The position numbers and the translations under genes are program-made. A stretch of 14,664 nucleotides of DNA, taken from NCBI GenBank assembly GCA_965178525.1, contig CBCXVS010000204.1, positions 1 to 14,664 of the forward strand, read 5' to 3'. The notes beneath the pieces were generated by a model. That model made no database searches. It saw only the letters and a list, made by a program, of their open reading frames with translations, and was not told the DNA's origin. The stretch comes from CBCXVS01 sp965178525. Its GTDB lineage: Bacteria; Tectomicrobia; Entotheonellia; Entotheonellales; Entotheonellaceae. The number at the start of each line of letters is the position of its first letter. The first letter of the stretch is position 1. This document shows positions 5,930-12,010 of the stretch, one piece after another.

Positions 5930-6727
5930 TTAACGGCCATGAAATGTGGGGGGACGTTTTTCCAAAAAGGCGTTGACGCCTTCGCGGTGATCGGCGGTGA
6001 GCATGCACTTGCTTTGTATGTAGGCTTCGTAGTCCAAGTGTTCGGCGATATCCATGCCGAGTGAGCGGTTTAAAGCGCGTTTGGTCAGCGCCAGTCCAAT
6101 GGGCGGGCCAGCGGCGAGATGTGCGGCCAGCTCTTGGGTGCTCTGCAGTAAATGATCGGCGGGAACGAGCCGATTCACGATGCCGAGCCGCTCGGCGCGG
6201 GTGGCGTCGATGATCTCTCCGGTGAGGAGAAGCTCGCTGGCGGCGGCTAGCCCAATTAGGCGAGGTAATAGAGACGTCCCGCCCATATCGGCCGACGATA
6301 GGCCGAGTCGGACAAAAACCATGCCGAAGCGCGCCTCCGGCGTAGCCAAGCGGATATCGGCGGCCAGCGCCAGGCAGCATCCGCCACCTACGGCGGCGCC
6401 GTTGACAGCGGCAATAATGGGTTTTTCCAGGCGGCGCATGGCTAGCACGAGTGCGTTAAAATTGCGCACTTCCTCGCGCTCGCGCGTCTCCGCATCCATC
6501 TCCAGGCCACGCAGCAGCACATCGTGCATATCCGCCCCGGCACAGAAGGCGCGGCCCGCTCCGGTCAGCGCCAGGACGCGGACAGCCGTATCGTTGGCCG
6601 TCATCTCCAGGGTCTGGAGGAGTTCGTCTTTGAGGGCGTAATCGAGAGCGTTCAAGCGCTCCGGACGATCCAGGGTGACCGTGGCAAGACCCTCGGCGAC
6701 GTCGTAGCGTAAATTCCGGAATGTCAT
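5930..6727 (-). CDS. Enoyl-CoA hydratase/isomerase (crotonase) family protein without the two hydratase glutamates
   Basis: This 265-residue crotonase-fold enzyme acts on an acyl-CoA thioester. Seen motifs are RPERLNALD (21-29), AFCAGADM (60-67, first oxyanion peptide) and NGAAVGGGCCLALAADI (109-125, second oxyanion peptide). The FGMVFVRLGLSSADMGG region spans 134-150. The two catalytic glutamates of canonical hydratases are replaced by Cys118 and Phe138. Asp147 in SADMGG lines up with the acidic residue used by dienoyl-CoA isomerase-like members. It is therefore more likely an isomerase, hydrolase or lyase than a classical hydratase. Start 6727 is set by a strong GGAGGAGGAG site; the frame is open further upstream but looks non-coding. 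It is divergent from the acyl-CoA dehydrogenases, suggesting a shared pathway. Confidence 0.9.
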   Translation of the reverse strand: MTFRNLRYDVAEGLATVTLDRPERLNALDYALKDELLQTLEMTANDTAVRVLALTGAGRAFCAGADMHDVLLRGLEMDAETREREEVRNFNALVLAMRRLEKPIIAAVNGAAVGGGCCLALAADIRLATPEARFGMVFVRLGLSSADMGGTSLLPRLIGLAAASELLLTGEIIDATRAERLGIVNRLVPADHLLQSTQELAAHLAAGPPIGLALTKRALNRSLGMDIAEHLDYEAYIQSKCMLTADHREGVNAFLEKRPPTFHGR

Positions 6728-6773
6728 GCAGTTCTCCTCCCTCCTCCTGAAAGACGCCGGCAGCGGCTCTTCG

Positions 6774-6803
6774 ACCATACCACCAGCGGCGGCAGGCGTG
6801 CAA
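6774..6803 (-). promoter_or_regulatory. Weak sigma-70-like promoter for the crotonase gene
   Basis: Reading leftward, TTGCAC and TATGGT are separated by 18 bases, about 45 bases before the ATG at 6727. Each hexamer matches the consensus only in part. It is listed because nothing better lies in the spacer. Confidence 0.22.
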
Positions 6804-6838
6804 TAGCTTTTTCGAGTGGGGCTGATCCCATCTTTTGC

Positions 6839-6868
6839 TTGACCGGGTGGACCGTTCCACGCTATATA
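6839..6868 (+). promoter_or_regulatory. Sigma-70-type promoter with internal dyad for the acyl-CoA dehydrogenase operon
   Basis: TTGACC at 6839-6844 and TATATA at 6863-6868 are separated by 18 bases and lie about 50 bases before the start codon. The spacer contains a perfect GTGGA-N4-TCCAC dyad at 6847-6860. That placement suits a repressor operator that would block polymerase, for example a TetR-type regulator of acyl-CoA genes. No regulator gene is in the window. Confidence 0.45.
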
Positions 6869-6919
6869 CACCCTGTCGGAAGCGGATGGGGTTCATCGGG
6901 TCAGAAAAGGAGTATGACC

Positions 6920-8098
6920 ATGGATTTTAGCTGGTCACATGAGGAAGAAGAATTTCGCCAAGAAGTCCGTGATTTCCTCAAAGCGGAGCTGCCGGAAGGC
7001 TGGAACGAGACGCTGGTACTCGATAAGGAAGATGAGGCATACATTCAGCTGGCCAAAGAGTTTACCGGCAAACTGGGGACAAAGGGCTGGTTTACCGCCC
7101 ATTGGCCCGAAGAATACGGCGGCTTGGACTGGCCGTTTTGGCAGCATTTTATCATGAACGAAGAAATGTCGACTGCCGATGCGCCGATCATCGGGGGCAA
7201 TGGGCCAAAATTTTTGGGGCCCACGATTATTCACTATGGTACCGACGAGCAGAAAGCGCAGTTCCTCCCGGGTATTGCCAAGGGTGAAACGCTGTGGGTA
7301 CAAGGTTACAGCGAACCGAACTCCGGCTCCGACCTGGCGTCATTGCAAACCCGGGCAGTCGAGGACGGAGATGAATGGGTCATCAACGGTCAGAAAATCT
7401 GGTCTAGCTACGGCCATTATGCCGACTGGTGTTTCATGCTCGCCCGGACGGACCCGGATGCGCCGAAACACCGGGGCATTTCATATTTCCTCCTCGATAT
7501 GAAAACGCCGGGGATCACGGTGAAACCGCTGATCAACATTGCCGGCACCAAGGGATTTAACGAAATTTTCTTCGAGAATGTGCGGGTGCCGAAGGATGCC
7601 CTGTTGGGCGAGAAAAATCGCGGCTGGTACATGGCCACGACCACGCTGTCCTACGAACGCACGGCGATTGAAGCCCCGGCGCGGGCGCAGCGGATCCTGA
7701 ATGACCTCGTGCGCTATGCCAAACTCACCAAGAGAAACGGACTCACGTTGGCTGAGGACCCCAACGTGCGGCAACGTCTGGCGCAACTCGCCATTGAAAT
7801 CGACGTCGCCCGCTGTCTGTCCTATCGCGTTGCCACGAGCCAGAGCCGGGGCGATATTCCGGGACCGGAGTCCCCGGCCAACAAGGTCTTTACCAGTGAA
7901 CTGGTGCAGCGTATTGCGCAGGTCGGTATGCAAATGATGGGACTCTATGGGCAGTTGGAGTTCAACACCAAGTGGGCGCCGCTAAAAGGCAAAATTGAAC
8001 GCTTGTATCTCACGTCCGTATCCGGCACGATTGCCGGGGGCACGTCAGAAATTCAGCGCAATATTATTGCCGAACGCGGCTTGGGGTTGCCGAGGTAA
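6920..8098 (+). CDS. Acyl-CoA dehydrogenase, probable catalytic (alpha) subunit
   Basis: This 392-residue FAD enzyme oxidises an acyl-CoA at the alpha-beta bond and passes electrons to an electron-transfer flavoprotein. The all-helical N-terminal domain is followed by WVQGYSEPNSGSDLAS (127-141), the family signature near the flavin, and by GTSEIQRNIIAERGLG (374-389). The medium-chain-type glutamate site holds Gly373 instead. Glu246 in SYERT occupies the helix-G position used as catalytic base by isovaleryl-CoA dehydrogenase and by the alpha subunits of mycobacterial steroid FadE pairs. The start at 6920 has AAAGGAG 7 bases upstream, better than the ATG at 6914 with only 1 base. It shares an operon with a second dehydrogenase 249 bases downstream. 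Steroid-like, aromatic or branched acyl substrates are possible. Confidence 0.94.
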   Translation: MDFSWSHEEEEFRQEVRDFLKAELPEGWNETLVLDKEDEAYIQLAKEFTGKLGTKGWFTAHWPEEYGGLDWPFWQHFIMNEEMSTADAPIIGGNGPKFLGPTIIHYGTDEQKAQFLPGIAKGETLWVQGYSEPNSGSDLASLQTRAVEDGDEWVINGQKIWSSYGHYADWCFMLARTDPDAPKHRGISYFLLDMKTPGITVKPLINIAGTKGFNEIFFENVRVPKDALLGEKNRGWYMATTTLSYERTAIEAPARAQRILNDLVRYAKLTKRNGLTLAEDPNVRQRLAQLAIEIDVARCLSYRVATSQSRGDIPGPESPANKVFTSELVQRIAQVGMQMMGLYGQLEFNTKWAPLKGKIERLYLTSVSGTIAGGTSEIQRNIIAERGLGLPR

Positions 8099-8099
8099 G

Positions 8100-8136
8100 A
8101 CAGCTGTTAGCTGTCAGCTATCAGCTGTCAGCTTAA
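8100..8136 (+). repeat. Heptanucleotide repeat block, left arm
   Basis: Five degenerate copies of a 7-base unit (TCAGCTR and variants) begin one base after the stop codon of the first dehydrogenase gene. Bases 8107-8126 are the exact reverse complement of 8317-8336, so the two blocks can pair across the spacer. Confidence 0.85.
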
Positions 8137-8264
8137 GAGCAAGATAAAGCGGGGCGTCAAGTTGGATAATACGATGTGCCTATGCCTAATTTAGACGCTG
8201 CTATTGCAGTTCAAGTCACGAAAAAGCTCTCCTTCCTGAGGAGAATTCTTGCTGATGGCTGGCG

Positions 8265-8336
8265 GCTGATAGCTGATAGCTTAAGACCTGAGGGAAGTTT
8301 TTAGCTGATAGCTGATAGCTGATAGCTGACAGCTAA
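8265..8336 (+). repeat. Heptanucleotide repeat blocks, right arm
   Basis: The unit TAGCTGA recurs in tandem at 8265-8280 and again, four to five times, at 8302-8336. The last unit ends immediately before the AAGGAA ribosome site of the second dehydrogenase. Similar AGCTGATAGC-type heptads are seen between genes in some environmental bacteria; their role is not established. Confidence 0.85.
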
Positions 8337-8347
8337 AAGGAACAGAC

Positions 8348-9481
8348 ATGGATCTGAGTTTGACGGAAGAACAGGAACTCCTACAGAGCAGTGCTCGGGA
8401 TTTCTTAAGCCAGGAGTGCCCGACGACACATGTACGGGCCATGGAAGAGGATGAGACGGGCTACAGCTCGGAACTCTGGAAGCAAATCACGGAATTGGGG
8501 TGGGCCGGCTTGATGTATCCCGAGGCATACGGTGGAGCTGGCTACAGCTTTATCGAGCTTTGCGTGCTCATGGAAGAATTCGGCCGCGCGCTCTTGCCGA
8601 GCCCATTCCATTCCAGCGTGCTCACGTTTGGTCTGCCCATCTTGTTCGGGGGTAGCGAGACCCAGAAACAGCACTATCTGCCAGCCATTGCAGGTGGCTC
8701 TCGGCTCGGCACGCTCGCCTTGACCGAACCCAGCGCCAGCTACGAGCCATCCGGCATCAGTGCACGGGCCGAGGCCCGCAATGGGGGCTTTGTCATTAAC
8801 GGCGCCAAGCTCTTCGTGCCCAATGCCCATACCGCCGATGACTTCCTAGTAGCCGTGCGCACGAGCGACGAAGGTGGACCGGAAAACGGCATCAGCCTCC
8901 TGCTCGTGCCGGGGAATGCGGCCGGGCTGACGACAACGGCATTGTCGACGATCGCGTCGGATCGGCAATTTGAGGTCGAGTTCACCAATGTCGAGGTTGG
9001 CACCGATGCCGTTGTCGGCAGCCTCAATCAGGGCTGGTCTATCGTCAAGAAGACCGTTGATCATGCCACCATCGCCAAGTGTGCCGAGATGGTGGGTATT
9101 GCCCAGGTGGCGTTCGATATGTCCGTGGATTACGCGAAGAATCGGGTGCAGTTCGGCCGTCCGATCGGCAGTTTTCAGGCCATCAAGCACAAATGCTCGG
9201 ATATGGTCATCGAAGTCGACGGCTCACGGTTCATTACCTATCGGGCCGCCTGGAACCTCGCCGAAGGTCTGGAAGCCGACAAGGAAGTCTCCATGGCAAA
9301 GGCTTGGACGAGTGACGCCTGTCGCCGTGTCTGCGCCCAGGCGCACCAGATTCATGGCGGCATCGGTTTTACCAAGGAGTATGACCTGCAGCTCTACTTC
9401 CGGCGGGCAAAACACGGCGAGGTCCTCTACGGCGATGCGGATATACACCGCGAGGTCGTGGCGCAGGAAATCGGCCTGTAA
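8348..9481 (+). CDS. Acyl-CoA dehydrogenase-like protein, probable non-catalytic (beta) partner
   Basis: This 377-residue acyl-CoA dehydrogenase homologue has the family fold throughout. LALTEPSASY (123-132) is the flavin-proximal signature in altered form. VQFGRPIGSFQAIKHKCSDM (267-286) and QIHGGIGFTKEYDLQLYFRR (334-353) are FAD- and dimer-contact motifs. Both known positions for the catalytic glutamate are lost: the helix-G site reads VDHATI (Ala240), and the C-terminal site reads LYGDAD with no Glu. Paired with the first dehydrogenase, it fits the beta subunit of an alpha2beta2 enzyme such as the FadE pairs of sterol side-chain degradation, where FAD sites form at the interface. The ATG is preceded by AAAAGGAA 6 bases away. 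The spacer of 249 bases is repeat-filled. Confidence 0.92.
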   Translation: MDLSLTEEQELLQSSARDFLSQECPTTHVRAMEEDETGYSSELWKQITELGWAGLMYPEAYGGAGYSFIELCVLMEEFGRALLPSPFHSSVLTFGLPILFGGSETQKQHYLPAIAGGSRLGTLALTEPSASYEPSGISARAEARNGGFVINGAKLFVPNAHTADDFLVAVRTSDEGGPENGISLLLVPGNAAGLTTTALSTIASDRQFEVEFTNVEVGTDAVVGSLNQGWSIVKKTVDHATIAKCAEMVGIAQVAFDMSVDYAKNRVQFGRPIGSFQAIKHKCSDMVIEVDGSRFITYRAAWNLAEGLEADKEVSMAKAWTSDACRRVCAQAHQIHGGIGFTKEYDLQLYFRRAKHGEVLYGDADIHREVVAQEIGL

Positions 9482-9503
9482 GACTCGATTCAGGGTTCCA
9501 CCA

Positions 9504-10040
9504 TCATAGGGTTTTCTCTGTTAGCAAAGAGGGAAATCGCATACCAGTGGAAAACTGAATAGCCCTGCCTGCTGGTTGTGGCTCTTGCTTTTCCTGCTTG
9601 GCTTTATAGCGCAGCCAAAAGATTTCCGGACTGGGCCTGTCATCCTGACAAGGCGGACCATCTGCTTCGTCGTCTGCCATCACAAGTTCTGCCACAACTG
9701 GCTCTGCCACGTCCGGGTCAGCTGCGCCGCTCAGGGGCAAGGGATCGACACCCAGCTCTTGTGCGGGCTGCCGCATCGTCCGCAACAAATGCAAGCGCGT
9801 CTCTTTGTCCAATTGGACATCGGGTATGGTCTCGGCAAGGCGCTGGCAAAATTCTGCCGCAATGAAGGTTCGGTCAGGTGGAAATTCCTGATTACAGAGC
9901 AGCAGCGCACGATGCATCTCTTCAGATGAGAGCGCTGACTGCAGCGCTTGATAGACCGCCCGCCGCCGGGAGGATTCGTCATCCTGGACGGAAGAATCGG
10001 ATTTATGTGATGCCATAGCAGGGTCGTCCTGGGGGGCCAT
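9504..10040 (-). CDS. Hypothetical protein, 178 residues
   Basis: No family was recognised. The protein has a polar, Ser/Asp-rich N-terminus (1-25), a helical middle (about 27-95, including MHRALLLCNQEF and LHLLRTMRQPAQEL), an acidic Pro/Ala-rich linker (100-135) and a basic Gln-rich C-terminus ending MRFPSLLTEKTL. There is no signal peptide or membrane segment. The start at 10040 is supported by AAGGAA 8 bases upstream; Met9 is an alternative. The gene converges with the second acyl-CoA dehydrogenase with only 22 bases between stops and no visible terminator. It probably has its own promoter (TATAAT at 10135-10140). Confidence 0.65.
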   Translation of the reverse strand: MAPQDDPAMASHKSDSSVQDDESSRRRAVYQALQSALSSEEMHRALLLCNQEFPPDRTFIAAEFCQRLAETIPDVQLDKETRLHLLRTMRQPAQELGVDPLPLSGAADPDVAEPVVAELVMADDEADGPPCQDDRPSPEIFWLRYKAKQEKQEPQPAGRAIQFSTGMRFPSLLTEKTL

Positions 10041-10134
10041 GCCGTTTTCCTTCTTGCAAGGGTAAAAATCCGGTACACGTCAAGCGTGCGAAACGCCAGA
10101 CAGGAGCATATCTCATGATGGGATAAGCTTTTGA

Positions 10135-10140
10135 ATTATA
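10135..10140 (-). promoter_or_regulatory. Perfect -10 hexamer (TATAAT) ahead of the 178-residue gene
   Basis: TATAAT reads leftward 95 bases before the start codon, in the only non-coding gap between the nuclease gene and this gene. No matching -35 hexamer is seen at 16-18 bases, so an activator may be needed or the match may be chance. Confidence 0.3.
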
Positions 10141-10164
10141 CCCAGACCCGCGCAGGCGAGCTGT

Positions 10165-11421
10165 TTACTCAAACACGACCATCCCCTGGAATGCCGCAAT
10201 TTTCCGTGCCCCCAAGCCACGCACACGTTCCAAGTCTTGCAGACTTTGATATGGCCGCCCCGCGATAATGCGCTTGGCTAACGCCGGGCCGATACCCGGC
10301 AAACCTTCGAGCTGTTTCTGCGAGGCATGGTTAATATCTACCTTGCCTGTGGCAGACGCGACCGCAGCAGCCGAAGCGGTCGCGTCCGAGACCCGATAAA
10401 ATTCCTCGGTAAAACGCTGGGCAATCGCAGGGTTGCCGGCCAGGATGAGCACATTTTCATCATTCGTACGCGAGGCATTTTTGGAAAAATTGAACGATCC
10501 GGTCACCACCGTCTGCCCATCGATGATGATGACTTTATGGTGCATCGTCCATTTATTGGTGTCGGTCATGACCGGTATGCCGAGTTTTTTCATCGATGGA
10601 AATTCGGAATATTGGGTGTCCGCCCCACGGGTCTCAAACACGCCTCGAACCTCCACCCCGGCGGCAAAGCGGTCTTTCATCGCCGCGCCAATGTCGTCAT
10701 GGGTGAAGGAAAACGCCATAAAATAGATTGAACGCTTGGCGCGCCGGATCAGCTCTACGAGGACTTGCACGACGTCATGATCCGGGGCAAACGCAGTCTG
10801 CACCGTCGTGCCGTCGGCCATGGTGATCACAGGATGCGGAATGGTGAAGCGGGCGCTGCCCCCGAACTGCTTCAGCTCGAACATTTCGAGAAAGGCTTGC
10901 GTATAATTCTCGGCGAGCTCCGGGGAATCGATCCAGAGCGCGTTGTTATTATTCTTGAAGGCGCCATTGTCCGTCGTGTTGAGCGAGCCCGTCCAGACGT
11001 AGCGCTTGTCGATGATGAGGAATTTGTTGTGCATCAGACCACTGCGTCCCCCATCGCTCACGATCGCAACGCCAGCCTCCTGCAAGTCCTCGATAGAGAT
11101 CTCATCCATGTAGTCATGCTCGGTCACGAGGCGGACGCGAACGCCCCGCTCGTGCGCCGTGATCAGCGCTTGGGTCATGCGATCGGAGTCGATCTCATGC
11201 AGGGCGGCATCGATACTGCTGCGGGCCAGGGCAATTTTTTGCGCCAGGATGCGATCGATGCTCTGCGGATGCGTCTTGGCTTTAGCCACATCGTTTGCCA
11301 CCTGGCTAAAATAGATTTCATACCAAGGCGCTGGCGCCGCGGCGGTATGGACAGCGCCACCGATCAGGACCATAAGGGCGGTACGACAGAGGCGGATGAA
11401 GTAGGCGTTGCGTAGGTGCAT
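10165..11421 (-). CDS. Exported phospholipase D-family nuclease with C-terminal helix-hairpin-helix domain
   Basis: This 418-residue protein starts with a Sec-type signal (about 1-28, ending HTAAA). It has two complete HKD motifs: His131-Lys133-Asp138 (MHNKFLIID, followed by GSLN) and His294-Lys296-Asp301 (MHHKVIIID, followed by GSFNFS). Both halves of the bilobed PLD active site are therefore present. An Ala/Ser linker at 347-358 leads to a ComEA-like helix-hairpin-helix module (VDINHA, LEGLPGIGPALAKRI, RGLGARK; 361-410) that binds DNA backbone. Known PLD-family members with this architecture are Nuc/EndA-type nucleases, so degradation or processing of extracytoplasmic DNA is the best guess. 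The start at 11421 follows AAGGA by 8 bases. It lies 1 base after the stop of the preceding gene, so the two are coupled. Confidence 0.9.
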   Translation of the reverse strand: MHLRNAYFIRLCRTALMVLIGGAVHTAAAPAPWYEIYFSQVANDVAKAKTHPQSIDRILAQKIALARSSIDAALHEIDSDRMTQALITAHERGVRVRLVTEHDYMDEISIEDLQEAGVAIVSDGGRSGLMHNKFLIIDKRYVWTGSLNTTDNGAFKNNNNALWIDSPELAENYTQAFLEMFELKQFGGSARFTIPHPVITMADGTTVQTAFAPDHDVVQVLVELIRRAKRSIYFMAFSFTHDDIGAAMKDRFAAGVEVRGVFETRGADTQYSEFPSMKKLGIPVMTDTNKWTMHHKVIIIDGQTVVTGSFNFSKNASRTNDENVLILAGNPAIAQRFTEEFYRVSDATASAAAVASATGKVDINHASQKQLEGLPGIGPALAKRIIAGRPYQSLQDLERVRGLGARKIAAFQGMVVFE

Positions 11422-11422
11422 G

Positions 11423-11794
11423 TTAGTGTCCTTCCGCAATCCGGCACAAGGCGCGGAGATAGTCTTGTAGGGGGCGCTGCTCCTTGAGCAAGCGGAGAAA
11501 GGTGACCTGTAAGTCGGTATTGCCGGTGAGCCGTTGCAAGCGCCGTGCGATACGGTCCGGGTCGTCCTCATCTTGAATCTGCGCCGCGATACGGCTAATC
11601 GTTCGGGCTTGCCGGGCCAGATGGTGTCCGTAGGCGTCGAGCGACTGCTCTGCAGTGGGTGTGAACCGCTCCACCTGGTCAAGCATCCATTGGATGACCA
11701 CCCGCGCGTCCGCGTCGGTAAGCCCATCCGTCAAGGCTTCGTTGTCAAGCAGGCTTTCGATCACATGTTGTTTCGTCGTCTCGGGAGCGGGCAT
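11423..11794 (-). CDS. Hypothetical helical protein co-operonic with the PLD nuclease
   Basis: This 123-residue, all-helical, soluble-looking protein carries many charged residues (for example RVVIQWMLDQVERF and RLQRLTGNTDLQVTFLRLLKEQ). There is no signal peptide, so it should stay in the cytoplasm, unlike its exported neighbour. The ATG at 11794 has an AAGGAAG site about 9 bases upstream. An ATG at 11801 is in another frame, and the extension to 11857 looks non-coding. Only one base separates its stop from the nuclease start. Its function is unknown; a chaperone, regulator or nuclease-related factor cannot be told apart from sequence. Confidence 0.7.
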   Translation of the reverse strand: MPAPETTKQHVIESLLDNEALTDGLTDADARVVIQWMLDQVERFTPTAEQSLDAYGHHLARQARTISRIAAQIQDEDDPDRIARRLQRLTGNTDLQVTFLRLLKEQRPLQDYLRALCRIAEGH

Positions 11795-12010
11795 GGGCCA
11801 TGTCTTCCTTTCGCAGGGTTGTATCCATTTTGGATGTGGGCAACAAAACAAATGCACCTACAGGATACACGATTTCTTGTGTGTAAAAGAAGCGTAATAT
11901 GGGCTTTTGTACAACAAATAAAGCGATGAAAATAGGATCCGCTAAGGGCGCAAAGGAGCGAGAAGGGTAAAATCAGATGGCAACAGGCATCGGATGAGAC
12001 GGACTGCGTC

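Noticed and set aside
8100..8336. CRISPR array in the repeat-filled spacer
   Set aside because: The units are 7 bases, contiguous and in both orientations, without unique spacers of constant length and without cas genes.
9482..9503. Rho-independent terminator between the convergent dehydrogenase and 178-residue genes
   Set aside because: The 22-base gap has no stable inverted repeat followed by a T-run on either strand.
10765..11415. Rightward open frame antisense to the PLD nuclease gene
   Set aside because: The leftward frame carries both HKD motifs and a signal peptide; this one shows no domain or ribosome site.
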